Assembly: GCF_021018895.1 (NCBI RefSeq)
Contig: NC_079376.1
Location: forward strand, 26,343,001-26,407,000
Length of the DNA: 64,000 nt
Direction: 5' to 3'
Origin: Seriola aureovittata
Lineage: Eukaryota > Chordata > Actinopteri > Carangiformes > Carangidae
Shown: positions 34,880 to 45,830 of the stretch, piece by piece
Numbering within the stretch: the stretch's first letter is position 1
How the letters are laid out: the number at the start of each line of letters is the position of its first letter
Notes under the pieces: generated by a model
Seen by the model: the letters and a program-made list of their open reading frames with translations, nothing else
Database searches by the model: none
Told to the model about the DNA's origin: nothing
Made by a program: the position numbers and the translations under genes

Positions 34880-36043
34880 CTGTGGTAGGACGACAAAAAG
34901 ACAAAAGGTATTGGGAACAGTATATTTTCAGTAAACGGAAAGAATGACAGATTCAAATTAGGGATAAAATTCAAGCAATAATTTCTTCAGAAGGGTCATA
35001 TTGTGCAACCAAGCATTGATCTGATCAATACATCTAACTCTGAAATTTTACTGTAGATGAAGACATCGAGGACATTTAAAAAGTAGAGCAATGAAAACAG
35101 CAGTCTTGGCTTTTAATAGTTTCCTCAGCATCATGGCTTTAATTAAATCCCAAAACAAAAGTTTTTCTTAAATCTCTTGTTGCAGGTCCTGATCAAGATT
35201 CAATTCCTGTCACAGCAAGTCTCAAATCAGGTCTCAACTCCTTGAGGACAGGTACAAGTGAAATTTCAAGTCTTTATAAGACTATTTCAAGTCAGTTGCA
35301 AATATTTTATGTGTGTGAATGCTTGATGATTTACTTGACATCACATTTAAACAAGTTGCTGTTTTAGTCTTGACCACAACAGTGGTGCCAGCCCTATAAT
35401 CATGAATGTCTCTGAATGACTGACTGAGTGATAGAGTTGAGTGAGTTGGAGTTTCCCCATTGGCCACTGCTCAAAATAAATTTCCACAGTTTCTATTGAA
35501 ACTGGATTTAGATTTTTTCAAAAAAGCACCTAGCAACAAGTGACTTTTTAGACAAACCATAGCTACACAGAAGAGAGTCACCATTGTCCCTTTCAGCCAA
35601 TCAAAAGCAATTAATCAGAATTGTTTGCACATATGTGAACCCTCCAAATGAAGTCAGAACCCTCTAAAGGTTCAAGTCTGTAATGTAGTCCGCTTAATTC
35701 TGTGCATTGTGATTACAATGTGCTCCAGGTTCACTTTGCCTTTGGCTATTGTATTTTAGCCCTGCTGTAGACAGATCACATAATACTGCACTACAAAAGT
35801 GAAATCTAACCATAATCCAAACCAAATGTCTGAGCACTCCAGAGGAACTGCGAACAGAAAGAGGACTGAACGTAAGTGGACCATAAACTAAACTGAGTCC
35901 TCTTTCAAATGAACTCACAATGTGAACGCAAAAACAACTGAGTCTCTTTTCTGTCGGTCACTTTAACAAGAACTATATGTGAAAACACACTAATATTCTT
36001 TCACATCTAACTCTCTCTGAGTGATGATTCTATTCCTTACGCT

Positions 36044-36059
36044 CACTATAAACCCGAAT
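36044..36059 (+). repeat. left terminal inverted repeat of CACTA element
   Basis: Sixteen bases, 15 of which match the inverted right end at 44875-44890. An AACTTAAA-type motif occurs twice within the next 70 bp. Confidence 0.85.
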
Positions 36060-36329
36060 GCTCATGTACTGTAAACTTAAAATTTGTTAAAAATTTCTAC
36101 TAACTTAAAAATGTTGAGTGCCAGTAGCATTTTCCTTCTTTTGTGTTTATTAAACTGATTATTTTCGATTAATGTGAACTTTTTTGCGGATTATGTAACC
36201 ACTATATTAAATAATTAATTCATAGTTACTCAGAACTCTACAGTTTAAACATGGTTTTTTGTCTTATTTTGAAAGGATACATTAACTACATGTGTAAATA
36301 AGATACAATTAATATTAGAATATTATACT

Positions 36330-36367
<38 letters not shown>

Positions 36368-36400
36368 TATATATATAAATATATACATATATACACACAC
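36330..36400. repeat. (TA)n microsatellite
   Basis: Alternating TA with one phase break, grading into a CA-rich ATACACACACATAC segment. It lies inside the left arm of the CACTA element. Confidence 0.95.
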
Positions 36401-36539
36401 ATACAGGGTGGTGAGGGGGTGGTCCTCAAGCCACTCACTCTATGCTTTTGAGAACATCTGGGAACATGAATAAAAAGTGATGTTAAAATCACGTAAAAGT
36501 CGGCTCTAATACACTCCTAAAGACTTGGTACTTGACTCG

Positions 36540-37734
36540 TCTCTCTTCTCTACCGGAAGTATGTACACGATTTTATTTTGTAGTATTTGAAAAATTCGAA
36601 ATCTGTGTTGGAGCTGTGCCAGCGTTGTGAGTGAAAGCAGAATGCTAACGATAGCACCAGGTGTTATACCTTAGCCATGTTGGCTTAACCCGTGTAAGTG
36701 AAATTAACTGGTTAAATTAAATGGAATTCGTTTTGTTTGTGATTGCTAAAAAATGTATAATTTTGCAGTGGCTTTAATCAAAATAAGACTGGCAATTTGC
36801 TGAGTTTTATGTAACCTAAAACTGTGAGGATAGTGTTAAGTTCAAACTGCAAGGAAAAAGGCTTGTTGGTTGAAGCTGTGTTTGTGTCAACTTATTTTCT
36901 CCAGGGAGTGCTGTACAGTATAAATGTGCAGGCATGATATCTGCAAGGGCTTACACACTTTCCTTAAGCTCCATAGCTTCAGTGAACAATACAGATGCTG
37001 CCTTAGGTGCTACTGTATCTCTGGCCCCATTGATTAGCTCCCGCTAATGTTACCGCTTAATCTCTCCCCAAGTTTAACTGACCTGGCTGGCCTGGGCCAC
37101 ATTGGGTGCTGATCGCACGTGATTGCTACCCTGCTGCTGCTGCCAGCTCAGCTTTCTACATAGAGTTTTGACGAAGTGTTTTTTGTTTACCACTCTCCAT
37201 GGATAAGTGATAACTCTCTTGTCCTGTATGATTAGATATGTTTGAGTTATGAATGCTTGCTAGCTAGCTAATGATCCTAGGTTGTCAATCAGCATTACAT
37301 ACAAACATATAGCTAACTTGTTAGGTACTGATAAATGCTACATCGCTAAATGAGCAAGCATTCATAACTCAAACATATATGAGACTCAGCACCGTCAGCA
37401 ACCCCCGTCCCACCCCATGGTTTGATTTGATGAGTTTATGTGAAACTGAAAATAGCGAATTCCTGGAGGGACTGTTTCATTCAAAAGCAACTGTCTTGTT
37501 GTGTAGCACTGTTAGCATAAAACATGTGACATGATTTTTTTGTTACAAGTGATTTTGCAGATTGAACAATCTAACAAGTAGCTTATACATCTGCTTTGTT
37601 TTAATCAATGTTAGTGTATTTAGTTGTACTCTACTAGTATGAGGAATATGACTGCAGTTTTGGTTAATTCTGGTGGAGGTTTAAACTTAATGACAGGTGT
37701 CCTGTAAAAAAAGATTTTTTTCTTGTGTTTTCAG
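36540..37734 (+). promoter_or_regulatory. CACTA leader: probable promoter, 5' exon and first intron
   Basis: The segment near 36550 contains CCGGAAGT, an ETS-type site common in TATA-less promoters. Near 36690 CCCGTGTAAGTG fits a splice donor, and the matching acceptor TGTTTTCAG ends at 37734, just before the first zinc-finger exon. A 26-bp inverted repeat (37236-37261 and 37353-37378) lies in the proposed intron. The reading is inferred from splice-like sites only. Confidence 0.4.
37236..37378. repeat. 26-bp perfect inverted repeat, 91-bp spacer
   Basis: ATATGTTTGAGTTATGAATG with CTTGCT (37236-37261) is repeated exactly in inverse orientation at 37353-37378. It may be a small nested MITE or a snap-back duplication inside the CACTA leader intron. 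Confidence 0.9.
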
Positions 37735-40090
37735 GTTGCTGCCCAGAATATGACTTGGCACTGTAAGTTGTGTTCAGCTTTTTTCACCACTAGAACATAT
37801 TTATTTAAACACTGTAGACTGCAGCACTGCCACTTTTCAAGAATTAGTCCACTGCCATGCCTCCATGATGATTGCATGTATACATTTCAGACACTTAGTG
37901 CACTGAGTACTCATTTGTCGAGATGAATCTGTGACATTCAAGTGCCCTTTATGCACATATCAGCAACTTTTTTCTGAGTCTGTACTCCTTAGACACATAA
38001 GAACACACTTAAAAAAGCATGAAACAGTGGCATGCCCATACAAAGATTGTAACTATAGCACAAATGTATACTCCTCATTTAATTCCTGTAAAAGTAGAGT
38101 GCACCAAGTGAGTCTTGCATCAGATTTTTGTAATGACATTGTCTATGAGCATACTGAGAATCTCCAAGCCACTAGCTCTGATGTCACTGGTGATTTGTAT
38201 GAGTGTCCAGTTCAGAGCACAGAAAAAGAAGAAGATGAGCAGTAGGATACTTTGAAACTAAAAAATCAGCTCAAACTTAATGCAGCTTCTTTATTTCTAA
38301 AGATGCAGGCTATCCTTCATGTGTCAAACACAGCTACACAAGAAATAGTGGACCACTTGAATCAGATCTTCTCTTTATCTGAGCCATTGATCAAGGAGGC
38401 AGTTAATGATATATTGCAGATATATGGTCACAGTATTACAGATTCCACACTCAATGAAGTTGTCAGTGCTGTCATGGACTCTAATGTTGTATTTAGCGCG
38501 ACCTCCAAAGGTGCAGAGTTGTGTTCTTGTAAGCGAAGAAAGATATTTATAGAGCACAACTATCCATTGGTAATGCCAGTAGAGTACCATTTAGAGCCAC
38601 CTGGTCATACCATTATGTATGTTCCAATCCTTCAAATGATTCAAGAGCTGTTTAAAAACACAGACATCCTAAGCAAGATCAGACAACCAAACACTGAACC
38701 AGGTTATGTGTCATTTCGTGATGGCTCTCATTTCCGTGAGAATGAGTTACTCTCAACAGAAGATCTACACCTAGCAATCCAGCTATGTATTGATGAGCTT
38801 GAAATTGCTAACCCTCTTTGCACGTCACGTAAAATCTACAAACTTTGTGCTGTATACTGCGTCCTTGTAAATGTGCCACCCAAATACTGTTCAACAATGC
38901 ACACTATACAACTAGCTGTGCTAGCTAAAGTGACAGACCTCCAGAAATATGGATATGCAGCTGTACTTGCTCCACTGGTTCATGATGTTCACACTCTTGA
39001 ACAGGATGGCTTGTTTATTGAATCTGTTGGTCAGAATGTGAAAGGCACCATCTTTTGTGTTTCTGCTGACAATCTGGCTGCTCATGGATTAGGTGGCTTT
39101 TTGGAGTCATTCAGAGCAGATTATGTTTGCAGATTCTGTACCACAAGTGAACAGTTTCAAGCAACTGAGGTCAAAGAGGAAGAGTTTGTTCAGAGAACCA
39201 AAGCCAGTCATGACCTTCATGTACAAAATGTCCTCAAAGATGAGAGTTTGAGCAGCCAATTTGGGGTTAAAGGTGATTGTGTTCTGCGTGAGTCACTTGA
39301 TTACTTCCACCCCATCACAGGTTCTCCTCCAGATCTACTATATGATCTTTTGGAAGGAATCATTCCAGTTGAGCTTGCTCTTTGCATTAAAGAAATGATT
39401 CGTCTTAAGTACTTCAGTTTAGAGTACTTGAACCAAAGGATCACATCATTCCCATATCAGCACACTGATAAAGTAAATAAACCTCATCCAATTCCCAAAA
39501 CATTCATGACTCGGGAAACAATAGGAGGCAATGGGCATGAAAATGCCACTCTGCTCAGACTACTTCCGTTACTTGTAGACAGTAAAGTACCAGAGGGTAA
39601 TGCTGCATGGGAGGTTTTGATGGAATTAAAAGAGGTGGTGGAATTAGCATTGTGCCCATCTTTTACTGATGAAACCTTGGACTATTTTGTTTGCAAAATC
39701 AGTGACCACAGACAGATACTGCAAGAAGCTTTCCCTGAGTTTAGGCTTCGTCCTAAACATCACTATGTGGAGCATTATCCCACCTTAGTTAAGTGCTTTG
39801 GGCCCCTAGTGCATGTTTGAACCATGCGATTCGAGGCCAAACATCGCTTCTTCAAGACAGTGGTGCATGACGCTCAAAACTTCAAAAATATTTTGAAGAC
39901 ACTAGCAATCAGACACCAACACATGATGGCATATCACCTTGGTGCACCATCATATTTCAAGTCAAAAACACAAACATCCAGGGTTTACTCTGTTTTGGTT
40001 TCAGCTCTACTAGAAGTAGTTCAGGCTCACATTAGAGGACAAACAACTAGTGACACAGTCTACCATACATCAAAGGTGAGTCTGTGCCAT

Positions 40091-40742
40091 TGATCTCGGA
40101 CTATAAACCGCTACTTTTTTCATGCGCTTTGAACCCTGTGGCCTATACAACAATGCGGCTAAATTATAGATTTTTACTGGCCAAAGGCCTCCAGGGGGCG
40201 CTCTAACGGCCTCCAGAGGGCACTCTAGCGGGAAGCGCAAAAGTGACACAGACATGTGGGGAAAGATTATGCGCCAAAGAAGATACGGTAGTTTTGATTT
40301 TGATTTTGATTTTGAACTGTCATGGAAAACACACGGAGAAGATGAAAATAGCGACCAATGACTTTTCTGGTAGTCTAAAGTAAAACCAGGCTGTGTTGGT
40401 GCAGTGTTTTATTTTCTAACCAGGCATGTTACTGTTGTGTTGGTGCTGCGTGTTGGTGCTGTGTTTTATTTTCTAACCAAGCATGTTACTGTCGTGTTGA
40501 TGCTGTGTTGATGCCGTGTTGGTGCCGTACAGGCAGTTTGAAATAAAGCACGTCTTGAATTAAATCTTTAAAAAAAATCTTCCGTGTAATGTATTTCTGT
40601 GTATGTAAATATCTTATGTCACAACATGAAAACCTGCGGCTTATAGTCAAGTGCGGCCTCTATATGTACAAAATTTATTTTCTTGTAAAATTTTGCTGGT
40701 GCGGCTTATATTCAGGTGCGCTCAATAGTCCGAGATTTACGG
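40091..40742. mobile_element. nested non-autonomous element inside the transposase
   Basis: ATCTCGGACTAT near the left end and its inverse ATAGTCCGAGAT near the right end are 12-bp inverted ends. The body has the GCGGCTTATAGTCAAGTGCG and GGTGCGGCTTATATTCAGGT blocks of a repeat common in fish. Removing exactly 652 nt joins ...SKVSLCH to YTSGMFVSVG in one frame. It contains a 57-bp duplicated unit at 40395-40508 and a short (TTTTGA)n run near 40292. Confidence 0.7.
40395..40508. repeat. 57-bp unit, two tandem copies
   Basis: The unit beginning GTTGGTGC(A/T)GTGTTTTATT and containing TTCTAACCA(G/A)GCATGTTACT occurs twice, starting at 40395 and 40452. Further GTGTTG(A/G)TGC pieces follow to 40530. 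Confidence 0.8.
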
Positions 40743-41450
40743 TATACCAGTGGAATGTTTGTGTCAGTTGGAGTCAGTGGGGGGCTATCTAAATTTTGCA
40801 GACTGGCACAGATCTACCTTGTGAATCACAATGTTTCTTTTCTCTGCTGTGATTATGACTCCTGGTATGCAGAACATCTTCGGTCCTACGAGCTGTCAGC
40901 CACACAGGCAAGCCTGTCTATCCACCTGCAATCTGAATTCAATGATACAGTCCCACTCTCTGCATACAAGATATATGGCTTGCTGCTGTTGACTGCCAAG
41001 AGGTTCATACATGTGAGACAGGATTAAGACCACTCTATGGTAAGTAATTCTTCATAAATCAATAATTGTACCTTTATTAAAAATGTGCTCAATCAGTATA
41101 TACATGCATATACATAATCTGTATATTGGAATTTAATTCTTTGGTAACACATTCTATGAAGGGCAAGTCTATAATGCATTATAAGCACATTCATATGACT
41201 AATAGCTAATGTTATGGTAGTTATAATGTACAGTGCAAGCCAGGTCCCAGAATCTTCTTTCAAACACTGTCACTTTGGCATGGAGGTAGAAAGCATTGTG
41301 AATGCTGAACTTACAATACACCACATTAATAATTCATAATACCTTCATAATACCTTCTGAATGTGCTTATAATGCATTTTAGACACAACCTTCATAGAAA
41401 GTGTCACCCAATCTTTTAACCTCTCAAATGTCTCTTCATTTATTAGAGCA

Positions 41451-43803
41451 ATGGCAACTGAAGCCCCACAAAACATGAGAAAATTAAAACTCAGCTCTCG
41501 TCCAGTCTCTGTTAGACGAGAGCTGAGTTAAGATTTTAAAAGAACAATTGGGTTTGGACTGTGACTTCAGTTTGCAATATGAAGATCCATACTTTGATGG
41601 AAAACTCACTTCCCTAGTTGACATCAAGGAGTTACCACATAAAGCTTCTGTTCATATTTCATATGCACAAGATTCCAGTTCTGTTGCATCTATTGACACA
41701 CTTTCAGATGTGTCATCCTCAGAACGTCTAAGCAGATGGCCTCCAGGTCCTTTTCAAATTCCCACATTTGCATTTGACATTGAGCTGACACTTCGAGATG
41801 GGAATACTGAATTTGAGAAGAATGGAAGACCTCTTCAGTTGGCAAGGGACCAAAAGCATGTTATTTTAGACAGACTTGCGTCTACCATATATGGTTTCAA
41901 GGCTTACCCAAGTGATGAAGAGATAGCAATGGTAGCTGAAGCTCTTGTGACCAAACATCCCTGTTTAAGGGAAGCAGGATCTGACACTGGATGGAATGGC
42001 TGGAAGAACAGCATCAAGTTTAAAATGGGCAATTGCAGGACCAAGATGAGAAGGGCTGGATGTCAGGAGGTCACTGTAAATGCTGGAAAAAGAAGCTGAA
42101 GAAACCCTGAGAATGAACATTCACACTCCAACATCAAAAGACCCAAGCGTGCAGAAGTCAACTTTCTGCCCAGCTTTCCTCAAGGAGAGGATCCCTCAAG
42201 TCTTAAACATTTGAGGCAGGTCATTGTTGATGAAGTAAAGAAGACTGTGAGAAACCTACCCCTCATTAGTAAGATGATGCAGACCACATTTGCCTTGCGA
42301 CGACAGACCATAGTGATGTCCTGCCCACCAGTTAAAGAGCTCATGGACCTCTGGCCTGCTCTTCATATGCAGTCTGAGGTAATATTGATCAACTCCTTCG
42401 CCTGTTTTCCCTTTGCCAGTACTGTATGTCACATTGTGTGTAGTGTTGCCAAATTTCATTCATATTGAAATAAATAATTGCTGTTATTGTTCTGTCCTTT
42501 GCTTAAATGTAGGTGTATGCAGAGTTCCAATGGATAACCAACCAAAACCTGCCTAACACTTTCTATGCATAGCTTGATCGCCACACTCCTCGTTTGATGA
42601 CTTTATTTAGACAGAAGGCTTCCAAAGCTGGAAAGAATGCAGATGCTTTGGCTGACATTTTCAAAGTCCATGATGAACAGGTGATTATACATTTCACAGG
42701 TGAAATCTTTGTGTAATGTTGGAGTTAAGTTTAATAATTCAAATAAGTTTTTGAATTCCACAATTGCTCCACTCCATAGTCTATGGTTTTGCCATTTCTC
42801 TGATTGCACCAGGTAAGTCAGTAGGTTATTAGTGGATTTATGTGCAGATATCATTGTGGTGGCAAATTGGTTGAGATTGTTTGGGTTTGCTTACTAAACT
42901 TGTGACAGTATTTACACAATTTCAATCTTCTTAGGAATTACATGATGTCCACACAAGGCGTACTACTGTTCTCCATGCCCTTCCTGTGTATCTGCGTGAG
43001 GAAGTCTCTGGATTTTTCAAAACATGTGTGGTAAGTCCCAGTAAAGAAGTATCAGGCCCATTGTACTATATACTAACCCATTCATATTTTCATTTCATTT
43101 TCATTTATTTATGTATGAGGACAACACACATCAATATTTCTGTAAATGTGTCAGTGTTTCAATTGCAAACCTTGGGCCAGATGTTTTGAAACCTGAAGTG
43201 TCTTTCGTGCCCACAAGGGCATTTTTTGTAAATAATAGACAGTCACTGCAAAGAAAATCAAATGGCCATCATTAGCCTAGCAGTGGCACACTTAAAAGTC
43301 ATCTCGCCTTCTCAGCAATAGAGAGCACAAAGCAGCAGAATGAACAGGGGTCTATAAGACTTGTGTACTCAGTGTTTTTTTTTTTTTTATGACAATCAGC
43401 TGTTAACAAAATTGCCACAGCCTTAGTGCCCATGTTTTTTGGAGGTAGACGTGGTTAGTGTGTGATCGCCCTTTCATTCTTTCAAGATGATATGGATGAG
43501 CCAAATCTGGGGGATGCATCAGTGGCCCTCCTTACAACCGTGTGCGACAATACCACAAGTCCGGTTCACTACCACCCAGTGAAAATCTCTGTCATCCTAG
43601 AAAGTGATGTGGTGGTCAACCTCCCCAGACTTGCTGATGCTTTCCTGGTAATGTTCGGCCTGATCTATGCACTACATCTCAGCTATCCCAAAGGACTGAT
43701 CAACACTTTTGAATTCACACAGAAACTTTTACTTGGTCTGGATGACTGTAAACTATCACCCAGGCTACAGACTCTTAAAAATGACCTGATGATATACGTG
43801 TAA
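41451..43803 (+). pseudogene. SAMD3-like second gene of the CACTA element
   Basis: A proposed start ATG at 41451 gives MATEAPQNMRKLKLSSRPVS, broken by an inverted duplication and a TAA at about 41526. The conserved part follows: LDCDFSLQYEDPYFDGKLT (PB1-like), SVASIDTLSDVSSSERLSRW, TLRDGNTEFEKNG, ALVTKHPCLREAGSDTGWNG, KFKMGNCRTKMRRAGCQEV, IKRPKRAEVNFLP, RRQTIVMSCPPVKELMDLWP. Introns are implied by donor GTAATA near 42381 with acceptor TGTAG at 42513, donor GTGATT at 42681 with acceptor CTTAG near 42934, and donor GTAAGT at 43031 with an acceptor near 43485. The last exon ends at 43803. Further stops are TGA at 42097 and TAG at 42571. This layout matches the large fish family annotated as sterile alpha motif domain 3-like; its function is unknown. 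Confidence 0.72.
41488..41529. repeat. 14-bp perfect hairpin with 14-nt loop
   Basis: AACTCAGCTCTCGT (41488-41501) and its inverse (41516-41529) face each other within the first exon of the SAMD3-like gene. The inverse arm introduces an in-frame stop, so it is probably a secondary inverted duplication. Confidence 0.9.
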
Positions 43804-44299
43804 CTCAAAATCTGTAAAGTGGTTGATTCTGGTGGCTCACTCGGTCAGAGCATGTTCCACAACAAGAATATGTCATTGTCCTGTTCAACTGTTGTTCAAG
43901 TTGCTGCTCTACTCAAATGGTTTTTCAGTCAAGTGGCGCAAAGTACACACTGCCTTTGTACTTGTTAATGTAATAATATTGTTAAAATTATGTTGTATTA
44001 ACAGTTTATAAGCTATTTATGACATATAGTTGTTATAGGTGAACTATTTTAAGGTTTGGGAAGAAATTTTACCCAGAAGAGAAAATTCTTCATTGATACA
44101 TTTTTGTGACTGAATAAACAAACTGTCCTCAAAGGACCATTTTAAGTAGCCACCTCTTCAACTTCAGTGTTCAGGGGACTTTTTTCCCACTGAAGGACGG
44201 CTTGTTGTTTATCAAATAAATATTAAAAGGGAAAATTATCGTGTTAAAATAATTTTTTGCACTTTTAGATTAGAGTTAATAGCAATTTATGTTTAAGTT

Positions 44300-44874
44300 A
44301 ATGCACTACAGGTTTACAACCAGATGGCCCATTGCAAATGTTAATGTATATTTTATTTTTTTATTTCTGTCAAATATTTGTTTCAGATTGTGCTAAAAAA
44401 ACAGTGGGCAATAAAAAAGGTTCTACTCAACATTTGAATAGAAAAAAATATATGACTTGTACTTAAGTTAAGAGTACTCGATGTATTTAAGACAATCAGT
44501 TGCCACAAATATTTTAAGTTTGGAGGTAAATGATTTTGAGTTTAATTAAGTCAATGTTTTTGAGTTATGGTTAATCAAAAGATTGAAGGAAGAAACTAAT
44601 AAATGTTAAGTTTTTTGAACATGAAATACTGAGTTTTCATATTTAAAATTATTAAGTTCTGTTAAGTTGATTCAATGAGAAAGATAAATGAATATTCTGA
44701 GTAGCATGTACTGAAAATATTTCAGTTGGTTATTTAATTATACTATACTCAAAAAGTACATGTAACATAAACTCCAAATATTTAAGCTTTGATTAACTTA
44801 CTAACTTTTCAGTTTATGAACTCAAAAAAATTGTAGCAACTGATTGCCTCAATTTTTTTGAATTCTGCTTACTT
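44300..44874. repeat. right subterminal region of CACTA with TTAAGT motifs
   Basis: TTAAGT-type hexamers recur at least eight times in 44450-44870 (for example ACTTAAGTTAAG, TTTTAAGTTT, TTAATTAAGTC, GTTAAGTTTT, TTAAGTTCTGTTAAG), with TTTGAG and CAGTT motifs between. Inverse forms (AACTTAAA) lie next to the left end. Subterminal repeats bound by element proteins are typical of CACTA transposons. Confidence 0.6.
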
Positions 44875-44895
44875 ATTCGGGTTTACAGTGTGTAT

Positions 44896-44960
44896 GCTGC
44901 TGCTAAAACTCTGATTTTATAACCACAATGTTGTTATAAAATCAGGGTTTGAGCAGCAGC
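44896..44960. repeat. 28-bp near-perfect hairpin, 9-nt loop
   Basis: The arms at 44896-44923 and 44933-44960 pair at 26 of 28 positions (GCTGCTGCT..., ...GATTTTATAAC). It starts six bases outside the CACTA right end. Confidence 0.9.
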
Positions 44961-45054
44961 TTGAAGTGACTGCTGGTTAACATGTAGACTTAGTGAGCCA
45001 CATTTTAGTCACTGTCTCAAACTTGTTTTGTTGTCTGACAACAGAAACAGAAAA

Positions 45055-45170
45055 ACTTGACGGTTCGGGTTTGAGTCCGACCCAGGCCCTGCATGTCATT
45101 CCCTCTCTCTTTCTCTCTCTCCCCTGACTTTCCTGTCTGCCTGCACTATCACTGAAAAATATACATACTG
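45055..45170 (+). repeat. tRNA-SINE fragment, plus strand
   Basis: A B-box-like GGTTTGAGTCC at 45068-45078, then GCATGTCATTCCCTCTCTCT, CCCTGACTTTCCTGTC and TGCACTATCACTGA, is the inverse of the bodies at 5275-5420 and 29550-29734. The A-box head is missing. Confidence 0.65.
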
Positions 45171-45319
45171 TATATGTGTACATAGAGATTAAGGCTGAAA
45201 CCAGCTGACACAAAGCAGATGACAGTTGTTTACAGCAGTGCCACAACAGTTTTCTATTTCCAAGTTACATAACATTGAGAAAGAAAATATACACATTTTT
45301 AGCAGTTATGACTTGATAA

Positions 45320-45830
45320 TTGAATGGCATCTGGGAACAACTTCACACCCCCTACTGGTGTGATCCTCACCTTCGATCAAGAAAATGTCCAACATGTGTG
45401 TCCTTCCTACCACCTTTCTACCTGAATCCAGAGGCCCCTCCCCTCCTGCCATTGTTTACAACTGATAATGTATTTGCCGCCTCCTGTATCATTATTGACA
45501 ACTGTCTGCCCCCTTTTTCGTTCCCCTTCTATCTCCAATGTATTACTGCATTACAATGGCTGGTTAAGTCTAGGAGTCCTGTATGCCCCCTGGTAAGTTG
45601 ACCCCTGTGTAAATACCCTTTTCTGCAGCAATTGAATAGTAATGGATCACAGTGCCTGTACTCATTGATGACAACCGTATTTAGATACAGTTGACCACCA
45701 CCCCTTTGCTCAACTGTATAACTGTTGCCCTGCCCTTCCCTGGGTTCACTGTATTCTGGAATAAACTCACACCACTACAGAAAACTCTGAACTAAGTACT
45801 GGAGTGAATTCTTTCAACATCATAGGCTGT
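45320..45830 (+). repeat. LTR-like block, possible solo LTR
   Basis: Complex, C/T-rich sequence with AATAAA at about 45760 followed by a T-rich segment and a sharp change of composition at about 45830 looks like a solo LTR. The plus-strand frame at 45320-45601 is Pro/Leu-rich and has no recognised similarity. No target duplication was verified. Confidence 0.35.

Larger units (their letters stand above)
37735..41027 (+). pseudogene. CACTA transposase with C2H2 fingers, disabled
   Basis: It starts after acceptor TTTTCAG with paired-Cys/His fingers: WHCKLCSAFFTTRTYLFKHC, CLHDDCMYTF, then KCPLCTYQQLFSESVLLRHI and CPYKDCNYS. A catalytic-type region follows (GYVSFRDGSHF, LCAVYCVLVNVPPKYCST, APLVHDVHTLEQDG, FCVSADNLAAHGLGGFLESF, VCRFCTTS), then HHYVEHYPTLVKCFGP and MRFEAKHRFFK, which parallels the GP-x-W-x-FE segment near the C terminus of plant EnSpm proteins. 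Damage: a frameshift near 37924, TAG at 38243-38245, TGA at 39818-39820 in place of an expected Trp codon, and a nested insertion at 40091-40742. Without these it would be about 880 codons. Assignment to the Tnp2-like class is by motif recall. Confidence 0.72.
36044..44890 (+). mobile_element. EnSpm/CACTA-type DNA transposon with two genes
   Basis: The left end CACTATAAACCCGAAT (36044-36059) and the reverse complement of the right end, CACTGTAAACCCGAAT (44875-44890), match at 15 of 16 bases and begin with the CACT(A/G) signature of EnSpm/CACTA elements. Between them, both on the plus strand, lie a transposase gene with C2H2 fingers and a second, intron-containing gene of SAMD3-like type. The flanking triplets (GCT left, TGT right) do not form the expected 3-bp duplication, so the ends have diverged or been altered. 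Frameshifts, stops and a nested insertion show the copy is inactive. Confidence 0.82.

Noticed and set aside
45320..45601. 93-codon plus-strand protein
   Set aside because: Composition is that of C/T-rich LTR-like DNA, with no domain and an AATAAA just downstream.
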